Source of the DNA: Macrococcus hajekii
GTDB taxonomy: Bacteria; Bacillota; Bacilli; Staphylococcales; Staphylococcaceae
Reading direction: 5' to 3'
DNA length: 64,000 nucleotides
Assembly (NCBI RefSeq): GCF_004359505.1
Contig: NZ_SCWE01000001.1
Coordinates: 806,001 to 870,000 of the forward strand
The position numbers and the translations under genes were made by a program. The notes below the pieces were generated by a model. That model was given only the letters and a program-made list of their open reading frames with translations, had not been told where the DNA came from and did no database searches. Shown here in pieces: positions 30,004 through 38,329 of this stretch (positions are counted from its first letter, which is position 1; the number at the start of each line of letters is the position of its first letter).

Positions 30004-30664
30004 ACTTGTTTTCGAGCTTACTTTCAAAGCGGCTGAGGTCGTTATCATGACCGATAACAATCAGTATATCACCACGTTCAATATACTCCTCAGGATCGGG
30101 TGACACCGTAATATGACTGTTGCGTTTAATCGCAATAATATTCAAGCCATAGTTGGCACGGAGATCCAGATCTAGGATAGACCTACCTTCCAGAGTCGGA
30201 CCCGCGATAATCTCTACGATTGAATGCTCATCTGCAAGTTCCAGATAGTCCAGCACGGACGCATTCGATAACTTATGCGCAATACGACGCCCCATATCCC
30301 GTTCTGGATGGACGACCGTATCGGCTCCGATCTTACTGAGTACTTTCGCGTGGTAATCATTCTGCGCTTTCGCAGTGACCTGCGCCACGCCGAGATCCTT
30401 TAAAATCAGTGTCGTCAATATACTGGCCTGTATATTATCACCGATTGCGACTACCACGTGGTCAAAGTTGCGGATACCCAGGCTCTTCAGAACTGTCTCA
30501 TCTGTTGTATCAGCAATCACGGCATGCGTCGCAATATCCGCGTATTCATTGACTCTTGCCTCATCACTATCTATCGCCATAACATCAATATCGAGCTTAT
30601 TCAGCTCCTTGACAATACTACCACCGAACCGGCCAAGACCGATCACTACAAATTCCTTCTCCAT
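30002..30664 (-). CDS. ktrA: potassium uptake gating subunit KtrA
   Basis: A 220-residue cytoplasmic RCK protein. An N-terminal Rossmann domain with GLGRFGGSIV near 8 and the acidic strand end near 31 binds ATP/ADP. The C-terminal RCK_C domain (about 137-220) is the c-di-AMP site in related proteins. It gates a KtrB or KtrD channel that is not in this window. It starts 3 bases after cydB, so it is probably expressed with cydAB under Rex control. Confidence 0.93.
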   Translation of the reverse strand: MEKEFVVIGLGRFGGSIVKELNKLDIDVMAIDSDEARVNEYADIATHAVIADTTDETVLKSLGIRNFDHVVVAIGDNIQASILTTLILKDLGVAQVTAKAQNDYHAKVLSKIGADTVVHPERDMGRRIAHKLSNASVLDYLELADEHSIVEIIAGPTLEGRSILDLDLRANYGLNIIAIKRNSHITVSPDPEEYIERGDILIVIGHDNDLSRFESKLENK

Positions 30665-30667
30665 TCT

Positions 30668-31687
30668 CTACCTCCGTTTTCCTGAGACATAATCTGCATC
30701 AAAAATGAATAATCTCAGTAATAATAGTAAAGAAGGAACGAGTAAAAGTAAACCTGCAATAAAGACAATGACCAGCGCAAGCGCCATGGAATCATTAACA
30801 ACAGCATGGTTAAGGTCAATGTAAGGATAAAGGATATACGGCAGCTTGCTGATGCCATATCCAAAGAACGCCAGTGCGAACTGAATCATAATCATCAGAA
30901 ATGCAACGCCGTGATAGCGTCTCATCAGAATCAGTGCAACTGCACCGATAAAGAATAGGATGCTGAGTCCGAAGAGCCACCAGTAGTGCGCTGTCGCCTC
31001 GTGAAAATGTTCTGGGTTATGCTGTCTTAAACTCAGGAAGACGAACTGACAGATGATAATCATCGGTCCTGCCCAGATCAGGAACCATCTGCGCATCAGT
31101 TCGTAGGCATTCGTATCCTGTGCCTTATGAGCGTAGTAAGTCAGGAAGCCTGACGAGATAAACAGCACTGACACAATGGATAAGAAGACTACAGCCCAGG
31201 CATAAGGACTCATCAGCAGTTCGAACCAGTTGAGGATAACCCCCTCCTTTGTTTCTTCGATGAATCCTCCTTCAGAGATGGACAGCACCGTTGAAAATGA
31301 TGCCGGGATCAGCAGGCCAGTCATACCGTAGAGGAAAACCCAGGCGAATTTTGTATCTTTACCGTAAGTCTCAAAAGCATAGAATGCACCACGGATTGAT
31401 AACAGAATCAATGCGACGGAAGCAGGAATCAGTAAAGTGGAACCGAAGTAATAGGCGGTATCCGGGAAGAAACCGACGATCCCGACGAAGAAGAAGACGA
31501 GAAAGACGTTTGTGACTTCCCATACCGGATTTAAGTAACGTGAGACAAGTTCATTGATGATATGATCCTGTTTCGTTATTTTTGCAAAAAGCATGAAGAA
31601 TCCTGCGCCGAAGTCAATGGCGCCGACGATAATGTAACCATACAGGAAAGTCCAGAGTACGGCTATCCCAATATGCTGATAATCCAT
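30668..31687 (-). CDS. cydB: cytochrome bd oxidase subunit II
   Basis: A 339-residue membrane protein of the CydB family with about nine helices. The opening region LWTFLYGYIIVGAIDFGAGFF... is typical of Gram-positive CydB. It stabilises the haem-bearing subunit I. It overlaps cydA by one base. Confidence 0.95.
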   Translation of the reverse strand: MDYQHIGIAVLWTFLYGYIIVGAIDFGAGFFMLFAKITKQDHIINELVSRYLNPVWEVTNVFLVFFFVGIVGFFPDTAYYFGSTLLIPASVALILLSIRGAFYAFETYGKDTKFAWVFLYGMTGLLIPASFSTVLSISEGGFIEETKEGVILNWFELLMSPYAWAVVFLSIVSVLFISSGFLTYYAHKAQDTNAYELMRRWFLIWAGPMIIICQFVFLSLRQHNPEHFHEATAHYWWLFGLSILFFIGAVALILMRRYHGVAFLMIMIQFALAFFGYGISKLPYILYPYIDLNHAVVNDSMALALVIVFIAGLLLLVPSLLLLLRLFIFDADYVSGKRR

Positions 31688-33036
31688 TACGCTTCCCCTC
31701 CTACATTATCACGGTTATTTTCAATATCAATGACAGCAGGCTTATCCTTAAAGATACGGATGAGCACGTAAATACATGAGAAGCCGAGCACTGCATACAG
31801 CAGACCGAATGCAATAAGCGTCAGTGATACACCGTCAGCATGTGTCGCGCCTTCTGCAACTTTCATGTAGCCACGCAGCAGCCAAGGTTGACGACCCATC
31901 TCAGCGAGGAACCAGCCGAATTCAATAGCGAGCATACTCATCGGTCCAGTCAGGGCGATCATATAGAGCATGAATGGTTGATGTGTCCAGTCCTTCTTAA
32001 ATTTCTTCAGCATGAAGTACAGAACAGAGATCGCGAACGAGAAGACACCGAAGAAGACCATCAAGTCGAAGAAGTAATGGATGATCAGCGGTGGACGCTC
32101 GTCCTCCGGAATCTCATTCAGACCTTTTACTTCAGTATCGAAGCGGTCATCTGCAAGGAAGCTCAGCATACCAGGAATTTTAATGGCACCTTTCACTTCC
32201 TGTTTCTCCTCATCGAGTACCCCGAACAGTACAAGGTCAGCGCGGCTTTCTGTATCGAAATGCCATTCCATTGCGGCCAGTTTCTCAGGTTGTTCATTAT
32301 GCAGGAACTGTGCAGAAGCATGTCCTGCGAGCATCGCAAACAGACTGAAAATCAGCCCTGTCAGCAATGTGACTTTCAAACCTTTCTTATGATACGCACG
32401 GTCGCTGCTGAACTTGTTGCGCAGTAATTTAACAGCTGCAATACTTGCGAGCATAAAGGCGATCGTCATCCCGCCTGTCGTCACGACGTGGAAGGCACGC
32501 ACAAAGAATGAAGAATTCAGCATCGCCGCTACCGGTTCGATATTGACGAGCTGGCCATTCACCATATCAAATCCTTCAGGTGTGTTCATAAATGAGTTGA
32601 CACTTGTAATGAACAGCGCACTCATCGTTGAACCGATGATGATCGGAATATTGAGCAGCCAGTGCAGCCAGCGATTTTTGAAGCGATCCCACGTATACAG
32701 ATAAATACTTAAGAAAATAGCTTCAAAGAAAAATGCGAATGTTTCCATGAACAGGGGCAACGCAATGACCTGTCCCCCGATACGCATAAACGATGGCCAG
32801 AGCAGAGATAACTGCAGTCCGATAATCGTACCGGTCACAACCCCGACGGCCACTGTAATAGTGAAACCTTTCGCCCAGCGTTTTGCCATGGCGAGATAAG
32901 CAGGATCTTTCTTATAGAGACCGAGACCCTCTGCTATCATGAACATAAATGGCAGTGCCACCCCGATTGTTGCAAATATAATATGAAACGCAAGTGTCAT
33001 CCCGGTCAGGAGACGACTGATAATAACACCATCCAT
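31687..33036 (-). CDS. cydA: cytochrome bd oxidase subunit I
   Basis: A 449-residue quinol oxidase subunit carrying haems b558, b595 and d. N-terminal SRLLTGMTLAFHIIFA holds a haem His; the GRQPWLLRGYMKV motif near 390 and the short Q loop (about 245-300) fit the Gram-positive type with a truncated Q loop. It reduces oxygen with high affinity without proton pumping and serves at low oxygen. Its start lies just after a Rex operator (33051-33068) and AAGGAGG. Confidence 0.96.
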   Translation of the reverse strand: MDGVIISRLLTGMTLAFHIIFATIGVALPFMFMIAEGLGLYKKDPAYLAMAKRWAKGFTITVAVGVVTGTIIGLQLSLLWPSFMRIGGQVIALPLFMETFAFFFEAIFLSIYLYTWDRFKNRWLHWLLNIPIIIGSTMSALFITSVNSFMNTPEGFDMVNGQLVNIEPVAAMLNSSFFVRAFHVVTTGGMTIAFMLASIAAVKLLRNKFSSDRAYHKKGLKVTLLTGLIFSLFAMLAGHASAQFLHNEQPEKLAAMEWHFDTESRADLVLFGVLDEEKQEVKGAIKIPGMLSFLADDRFDTEVKGLNEIPEDERPPLIIHYFFDLMVFFGVFSFAISVLYFMLKKFKKDWTHQPFMLYMIALTGPMSMLAIEFGWFLAEMGRQPWLLRGYMKVAEGATHADGVSLTLIAFGLLYAVLGFSCIYVLIRIFKDKPAVIDIENNRDNVGGEA

Positions 33037-33050
33037 TCAAATCCTCCTTA

Positions 33051-33068
33051 TTGTGATATTTATCACAA
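33051..33068. promoter_or_regulatory. Rex operator before cydAB-ktrA
   Basis: TTGTGATATTTATCACAA, a palindrome with 8-bp arms, matches the Rex consensus TTGTGAANNNNTTCACAA closely. It lies just downstream of a minus-strand TATAAT (33082-33087), where bound Rex would block initiation or elongation. Rex leaves DNA when NADH is high, so cydAB should rise when oxygen is scarce. Confidence 0.85.
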
Positions 33069-33081
33069 TTTTTATATTACC

Positions 33082-33087
33082 ATTATA
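33082..33087 (-). promoter_or_regulatory. -10 box of the cydA promoter
   Basis: TATAAT preceded by TG at -1 spacing on the minus strand (TTGTATAAT). The -35 region is weak (TTAGTA at 18 bases). Confidence 0.5.
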
Positions 33088-33211
33088 CAAGATTATAGCG
33101 GTGAATACTAATAACAGGCCTCTGATATTTGTCACGATTTATTGAACAAAATTTGAAAAATGGGACAGAAAACGCTACTATAAATAAGATTAAAGTTTGG
33201 AGATGATCAAT

Positions 33212-33436
33212 ATGCATATTACAGTCTATACACAGGACCAATGTCCACCTTGTGAATATATCAAGAACTATTTTACTGAACACCAGATTCCGTTCACAGA
33301 GAAAAACATCAGTAACAGTGCCTACCGCGCTGAGATGATCGAAAAAGATGCATTCAGTACACCCTTCATCATTATCGACGGCGAAGAACTTCATACCGTC
33401 GATATGGATAGAATAGAAGCGCTGATTCATGTATAA
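33212..33436 (+). CDS. NrdH-like glutaredoxin
   Basis: A 74-residue thioredoxin-fold protein with the redox motif CPPC (Cys11, Cys14) after MHITVYTQDQ, and the cis-Pro region STPFIII near 50. NrdH-type redoxins donate electrons to class Ib ribonucleotide reductase, but no nrd genes are here, so another role is possible. The ATG at 33212 has GGAG at about 9 bases; the upstream TTG in frame overlaps that site. It overlaps the next gene by 8 bases. Confidence 0.85.
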   Translation: MHITVYTQDQCPPCEYIKNYFTEHQIPFTEKNISNSAYRAEMIEKDAFSTPFIIIDGEELHTVDMDRIEALIHV

Positions 33437-34199
33437 GCTCCTGCCCTTTAAGTCGCGGAAAGAAGATGTTGTTCTGAAGACTCATCAGCTTAAAATGCTG
33501 AAAATGGATCATGCACAGCCGCTGACGCTGATTCATATCTCAGACCTGCATCTCGGCTTTCATTACAGCTACGATGACCTGATTTATCATATTAACCTCA
33601 TCAATGGACTGCAGGCAGATATCATCGTCATATCCGGTGATCTATTTGATAATATCGATTACTATCCGAATGCTGAGCGTCTGATTCCCCTGCTCAAGAC
33701 ATTGAATGCAAAACTAGGTGTGTTCTTTTCCTATGGTAATCACGATCAGCGCATCCATCAGACAGCACGTATCAGTCGTATTCTGGCAGCATCAGAAATT
33801 CAGCTGCTGGTCAATACAGGCGTGACTGTCAACTATGACGGCGAACCTCTATTTATCGGTGGTCTGGATGATATCATCAATGCAGGCGGCAATATTCATC
33901 AGACACTGAAAAATCGGACGCACGAGATGTTTACGCTGATGATTGTTCATGAACCTGATTATGCAGATTTCGTCAGCCGCTTCGACATTGACCTGCAGCT
34001 ATCCGGCCATAGTCATGGCGGTCAGATCCGCATCCCGTTGTTCGGTGCACCTGTGAAACCTGCACTTGGTCGTAAATATGTCAAAGGTCTGTATAACGTC
34101 GGAGATATGAAACTGCATGTTTCACCAGGTCTCGGCACGACACATCTACCTGTGAGACTCTTCTGTCCACCGGAGATAACAGTATTGGAGATTCGGTGA
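33429..34199 (+). CDS. calcineurin-like metallophosphoesterase
   Basis: A 256-residue enzyme with a complete two-metal site: HISDLHLGF (about 35), SGDLFDN (about 65), YGNHDQR (about 98), HEPDYAD (about 181) and SGHSHGGQ (about 199). It resembles YkuE/YaeI-type phosphoesterases, but it lacks their N-terminal membrane helix and twin-arginine signal. Substrate is unknown. The start overlaps the NrdH-like gene, which suggests cotranscription. Tandem hairpins and a terminator follow. Confidence 0.9.
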   Translation: MYKLLPFKSRKEDVVLKTHQLKMLKMDHAQPLTLIHISDLHLGFHYSYDDLIYHINLINGLQADIIVISGDLFDNIDYYPNAERLIPLLKTLNAKLGVFFSYGNHDQRIHQTARISRILAASEIQLLVNTGVTVNYDGEPLFIGGLDDIINAGGNIHQTLKNRTHEMFTLMIVHEPDYADFVSRFDIDLQLSGHSHGGQIRIPLFGAPVKPALGRKYVKGLYNVGDMKLHVSPGLGTTHLPVRLFCPPEITVLEIR

Positions 34200-34239
34200 T
34201 AGCGTGTGCTATCGTCAAGGAAACCGAACTTGCTTGACG
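34198..34239 (+). other. two tandem hairpins between the phosphoesterase stop and the terminator
   Basis: GATAGC-GTGT-GCTATC (34198-34213) is followed at once by CGTCAAG and CTTGACG (34213-34239). Neither has a T tract. With the terminator at 34254 they would form a structured 3' end. Confidence 0.5.
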
Positions 34240-34253
34240 TTCCGACTTAAAGC

Positions 34254-34296
34254 AAAAAAAGGAAATCCCATTTTAAGCGGGGATTTCCTTTTTTCG
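34254..34296. terminator. bidirectional terminator between the phosphoesterase and ptsI
   Basis: AAAAAAGGAAATCCC pairs with GGGATTTCCTTTTTT around an 8-10-base loop, with A/T runs on both sides. Confidence 0.88.
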
Positions 34297-34305
34297 TTGT
34301 CTTTA

Positions 34306-36018
34306 TTATCTCACCTGGTTAACCAGTTCAATAACTTCTTCCTGTGTCGCACAATTCAGTGCTTGTTCAGCAAGTTTAGTCATTTCAACTTTATTTAAGT
34401 TTTTAATCTGACGACGTGCTTTCAGAATGCTTGTCGCACTCATTGAAAACTCATCAAGACCAAGACCTAGTAATAACGGAATAGCTGTCGTATCGCCTGC
34501 CATCTCACCGCACATACCTGTCCATTTACCTTCTTTATGACTTGCGTCAATGACTTGCTTTACAAGGCGAAGGATGGCTGGATTATACGGCTGGTAAAGG
34601 TATGACACACGTTCTGACATACGGTCAGCTGCCATTGTATATTGAATCAGGTCGTTCGTACCGATACTGAAGAAGTCAACTTCTTTAGCGAAGATGTCAG
34701 CCATTGCAGCAGTTGATGGAATTTCTACCATAATACCGACTTCGATATCGTCTGCCACTTTCACTTTCTCATCTTTCAGTTTCGCTTTTTCTTCTTCAAG
34801 AATCGCTTTCGCCTCACGGAATTCGTTGATCGTTGCAATCATCGGGAACATAATGCTTAAATGACCTTCAGTTGAAGCACGCAGTAATGCACGCAGCTGA
34901 GTTCTGAAGATATCCTGCTGATCTAAGCAGAGACGAATCGCACGATAGCCGAGGAATGGATTCATTTCATGCGGCAGATTTAAGTACGGCAGTTCTTTAT
35001 CTCCACCGATATCAAGCGTACGGACCACAACACGTTTGTCCTTCATTTCTGAAAGTACACGTTTGTAAGCTTCGTACTGCTCTTCTTCAGTCGGCATAGA
35101 ATCACGGCCCATGTACAGGAATTCTGTTCTGTAAAGTCCGATTCCTTCTGCACCGTTATTAATAACGCCTTCTAAATCATTGGGTGTACCGATATTTGCT
35201 GCCAGTTCGACATGGACACCGTCTTTAGACTCTGTCTTATCGTTCACAAGCTGCTTCAGTTCTTCTTTATCCTGAATGAATTTAGCCTGTTTATCCTTGT
35301 AGGCGATAATTGCGTTCTCATCTGGATTGATGATGACATCACCAGTAGAACCGTCGATAATAACGATATCACCTTGTTTAATTGATTTCGTTACATCTTT
35401 CGTTCCTACTACTGCCGGAATTTCAAGAGAACGACTCATAATTGCTGAGTGACTCGTACGACCACCGATATTGGTCGCAAAACCTTTAACGAATTCTTTG
35501 TTCAGCTGAGCCGTATCAGACGGTGTCAGATCATCAGCAATGATAACTACATTTTCGCTGATTGTACTTGGATTCGGTAATGTCACGCCTAAAAGATGCG
35601 CTAACACACGCTTAGAAACGTCACGGATATCCGCTGCACGTTCTTTCATATATTCATTATCCATTGATTCAAAAATGGTGATGAAATTATTCGCAACCTC
35701 CATTAAAGCGCTTGGCGCATTGGTCTGGTTCGTGCGGATATTTTCTTCAATCGGGTTGATCAGCTCAGGATCTTCAAGCACGAGTAGATGGGCATCAAAG
35801 ATAGCTGCTTTATCAGGACCAAGTGCCACTTCAGCATTGTTTCTGATCTGCGTCAGTTCCACTTTTGATTCGTTGACAGCAGCTTTGAACTTTGCTACTT
35901 CCGCTTCCGCATCCGTTATTTTCTGATCATTGTATGATAAATCGGGTTCAACAAGAAGATAGGCCTGCGCAATCGCAACCCCATCCGATGCCCCAATTCC
36001 GTTTAAAGTCATTGACAT
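34306..36018 (-). CDS. ptsI: PTS enzyme I
   Basis: A 570-residue phosphotransferase that takes phosphate from PEP and gives it to HPr. The phosphorylated His lies in [12 protein letters not shown] near 187; the PEP-site signature [19 protein letters not shown] is near 445 (Cys region GMCGEMAGD near 500). Length and domain order (HPr-binding, swivel, TIM barrel) are standard. The start overlaps the ptsH stop codon by one base. Confidence 0.97.
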   Translation of the reverse strand: MSMTLNGIGASDGVAIAQAYLLVEPDLSYNDQKITDAEAEVAKFKAAVNESKVELTQIRNNAEVALGPDKAAIFDAHLLVLEDPELINPIEENIRTNQTNAPSALMEVANNFITIFESMDNEYMKERAADIRDVSKRVLAHLLGVTLPNPSTISENVVIIADDLTPSDTAQLNKEFVKGFATNIGGRTSHSAIMSRSLEIPAVVGTKDVTKSIKQGDIVIIDGSTGDVIINPDENAIIAYKDKQAKFIQDKEELKQLVNDKTESKDGVHVELAANIGTPNDLEGVINNGAEGIGLYRTEFLYMGRDSMPTEEEQYEAYKRVLSEMKDKRVVVRTLDIGGDKELPYLNLPHEMNPFLGYRAIRLCLDQQDIFRTQLRALLRASTEGHLSIMFPMIATINEFREAKAILEEEKAKLKDEKVKVADDIEVGIMVEIPSTAAMADIFAKEVDFFSIGTNDLIQYTMAADRMSERVSYLYQPYNPAILRLVKQVIDASHKEGKWTGMCGEMAGDTTAIPLLLGLGLDEFSMSATSILKARRQIKNLNKVEMTKLAEQALNCATQEEVIELVNQVR

Positions 36019-36284
36019 TATGCAGTCAATCCTTCTTTAGATAATACGTCACTGATTGCTTGAATCGCTTCTTTTTCGTCGCTACCTTCAGCATAAACAG
36101 TAATTTCAGCGCCTTTACCGACACCTAAACTCATAACGCCCATAATAGATTTTAAATTAACTTTTTTGCCATTGTATTCTAACTGAACATCTGACTCAAA
36201 TTTACTTGCTGTCTGAACAAGCATTGTTGCTGGACGTGCGTGAATACCCGTTTCGTCAATAATTACATAGCTTTGTTGTTCCAT
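36018..36284 (-). CDS. ptsH: phosphocarrier protein HPr
   Basis: An 88-residue PTS carrier. His15 in GIHARPAT is the PEP-dependent site and Ser46 in [11 protein letters not shown] is the site for HPr kinase, which makes HPr a CcpA corepressor in firmicutes. First gene of ptsHI, with a SigA-type promoter and a leader hairpin upstream. Confidence 0.97.
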   Translation of the reverse strand: MEQQSYVIIDETGIHARPATMLVQTASKFESDVQLEYNGKKVNLKSIMGVMSLGVGKGAEITVYAEGSDEKEAIQAISDVLSKEGLTA

Positions 36285-36327
36285 CGTTAATCTTCTCCTT
36301 TAGGTTGCATAGTTTTATATATAAACT

Positions 36328-36347
36328 AAAACTGTCTATACAGTTTT
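36328..36347. promoter_or_regulatory. hairpin/operator at the ptsH transcription start
   Basis: AAAACTG-TCTATA-CAGTTTT is a perfect 7-bp inverted repeat directly after the predicted -10 box. It could be an operator or the 5' end hairpin of the mRNA. Confidence 0.45.
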
Positions 36348-36376
36348 AGAATAGCAAATCAAACACAATACTTCAA
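36348..36376 (-). promoter_or_regulatory. SigA-type promoter of ptsHI
   Basis: Minus strand: TTGAAG (36371-36376), 17 bases, TATTCT (36348-36353). Confidence 0.6.
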
Positions 36377-36389
36377 ATATTTAAAGCAC

Positions 36390-36923
36390 TTACATCAAGC
36401 TGCGGGCGACCTGTTCACATTTATCGATATGATCATTACCGAGCTTCTTCATCATCATATAGCTGATACCACCGGCTACTGCCTGACCGACTACTGGAAT
36501 CCACTTAACCTGTTTTGCTGCTTCACGTTTCGCAAATGCCTTCAGGAAGACCGTCAGTAACTTAGTCGTCACTTTGCGTCCGATAAAGTCACTCCCTTTT
36601 CTCGCAGCAGTAAACATGACCTTCTGCTTCATATCATCTGCCATACCGTTGACCTGCTTATGGCTGAGTCCATAGACAGCATTGATCTCCTCAATGATAT
36701 CAGACATCAGCTTCAGGTCGATACCGACATCCACACCTGGAATCGGTATGACGGCAGCCGCTGAACTTTTAAGCGATTTGTTCGTCACAATCTTCTCAGC
36801 AGTCTCACGGCGCTCAATAAGCTGTGTCTCACTTGAAGGCAGATCACCTTTGACCAGCTTGGCACGGTCTGAGTTATTCAATGATTTTGCCGCCTGGTTG
36901 ATTACTGTATCTAAAATTCCCAT
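36390..36923 (-). CDS. EcsC/DUF697-like protein of unknown function
   Basis: A 177-residue protein. A basic, soluble N-terminus is followed by weakly hydrophobic Gly/Ala-rich stretches (AAAVIPIPGVDVGIDLKL near 58 and WIPVVGQAVAGGISYMMMKK near 142), a pattern seen in EcsC-like and DUF697 (YcjF) proteins that associate with membranes. No catalytic motif is visible. It lies alone between ptsH and the methyltransferase gene on the same strand. Family call is moderate. Confidence 0.55.
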   Translation of the reverse strand: MGILDTVINQAAKSLNNSDRAKLVKGDLPSSETQLIERRETAEKIVTNKSLKSSAAAVIPIPGVDVGIDLKLMSDIIEEINAVYGLSHKQVNGMADDMKQKVMFTAARKGSDFIGRKVTTKLLTVFLKAFAKREAAKQVKWIPVVGQAVAGGISYMMMKKLGNDHIDKCEQVARSLM

Positions 36924-36979
36924 TATTTACACGTCCTTCGTTTTCAAAGTTAGTGTATTATTCCCGGAATTTATCAACT

Positions 36980-38146
36980 TTAATCAAGAATTTTTACAAA
37001 GACAACTTTTAAGTATTTAGAAGGCTTGTAATGACTCGTTGTCTTGAAGTCTTTCGGCAGACCCATCACATCAGTGATCTCGTAACGTCTGCCCTCAAGC
37101 GTCTCATTGATCATCTTCTTGAACTGGGCAAGCGTGAAGTTGCTGGCATTCGTGCTCAGCACCATATAACCGTTCTGATTGAGAATCGATAATGCGCCTT
37201 CAATCAGTTCATCATAGTTGTCCTTAACGCTGAATCGTTTCTTTTTCGCACGTGAAAAGCTTGGTGGATCGATGACAATCAGGTCAAAACGCATTCTTTT
37301 ACGTTTGCAGTACTTCATCATATCGAAGACATCCATCGTATAAAGCAGCTGCTGATCGATATTGATTTCATTTAACGCAAAGTTCTGTTCAATCAGTTCG
37401 AGCGAACGCTTGGCGATATCGACGCTGACCGTCTCCATGCCATTTTTCGCTGCTGCGACACTGAAGCCACCAGAGTAAGCGAACAGATTGAGCATCGATT
37501 GACCTTCTTCTAACGGTAATGTCATGATTTTACTGCGGACATCACGCTGATCAAGGAAAATGCCCGTCATCGGACCGTCTTCAAAATGAATGGTATAGAA
37601 TAAGTTGTTTTCTTTTATGATAATCGGGAACTCAACATTTTCCTCACTGACACGATGCGTCGGCACATTATGATCGAAACGCAGTTTTTCATGCAGCGTC
37701 GTATATTGAAAGACTTCTCTTAAGCTCTCAACGACTTCATCCTTGTATTGATAAATCCCTTTTGAATACCATTGAATCAGGAAATGACCATCGTAATTAT
37801 CTACGGTGAATCCACCAAGTCCGTCACCCTCACCGTTATAGACGCGGAATGCATTTGTATGTTCAGCGTTATATAATGATTCACGTTCATTTTTAGCGGC
37901 CTCGAACAGCTGTTTGAAGTAACTCGTCTCCAGACGCACATCTAAATCACTGCCAATTTTAAAGCCGGCCCCACGGTTCTGTTTACCGTAATAAAAAAGG
38001 CCGAGAACATCGCCTTCGTGACTCTTCAGTACGAAACGTTCACCTTCATTTATCGCGTCCTGCTCCAGAATATCCGCTTCTTCAAGCACCAGATAACCGT
38101 CCTTATATTTTCTATCGTGTTTATGTTTCAGTATGACATTTTTCAA
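36980..38146 (-). CDS. class I SAM-dependent rRNA methyltransferase (RlmI-like)
   Basis: A 388-residue protein with an N-terminal PUA-type domain, a beta-hairpin linker, and a Rossmann methyltransferase domain. Motif I is LNLFAYSGGFSVAAA near 220 and the catalytic region is DPPSFSR near 294. This layout matches RlmI/YwbD cytosine-5 methyltransferases acting on 23S rRNA; the exact target in Gram-positives is not certain. The stop lies 56 bases before the EcsC-like gene. Confidence 0.85.
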   Translation of the reverse strand: MKNVILKHKHDRKYKDGYLVLEEADILEQDAINEGERFVLKSHEGDVLGLFYYGKQNRGAGFKIGSDLDVRLETSYFKQLFEAAKNERESLYNAEHTNAFRVYNGEGDGLGGFTVDNYDGHFLIQWYSKGIYQYKDEVVESLREVFQYTTLHEKLRFDHNVPTHRVSEENVEFPIIIKENNLFYTIHFEDGPMTGIFLDQRDVRSKIMTLPLEEGQSMLNLFAYSGGFSVAAAKNGMETVSVDIAKRSLELIEQNFALNEINIDQQLLYTMDVFDMMKYCKRKRMRFDLIVIDPPSFSRAKKKRFSVKDNYDELIEGALSILNQNGYMVLSTNASNFTLAQFKKMINETLEGRRYEITDVMGLPKDFKTTSHYKPSKYLKVVFVKILD

Positions 38147-38183
38147 GCTTTCACCTCATTGATTATTTTCTCCACTATAACAC

Positions 38184-38217
38184 AAAAAAGGACACCTCTT
38201 CAGGTATCCTTTTTCTG
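38184..38217 (-). terminator. terminator after the 425-residue membrane protein gene
   Basis: AAAAAGGACACC pairs with GGTATCCTTTTT (two mismatches) around a short loop; T run on the minus strand, upstream of the methyltransferase start. Confidence 0.7.
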
Positions 38218-38234
38218 ACGTCCCAAATTATCAC

Positions 38235-38254
38235 AGCACTTTCCCCAAAGTGCT
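38235..38254. repeat. intergenic hairpin AGCACTTT-CCCC-AAAGTGCT
   Basis: A perfect 8-bp stem with a 4-base loop and no T tract. The flanking bases (TATC before, CACTTTCC inside, CGCTTCACAC after) resemble the element at 9547-9620. See findings. Confidence 0.45.
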
Positions 38255-38329
38255 TGTTCTCCCATCCGCTTCACACGAATTCTATCTGACTATTATTATA
38301 AGGGAACGCGAGCTGTTATACAATAGCTA

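Noticed and set aside
32081-32427. Long plus-strand frames opposite cydA
   Set aside because: They are antisense shadows of an intact gene, lack ribosome sites and encode unnatural compositions.
33127-33149. Second possible Rex site upstream of cydA (TTTGTCACG...TGAACAAA)
   Set aside because: The arms are imperfect and too far apart for the Rex spacing.
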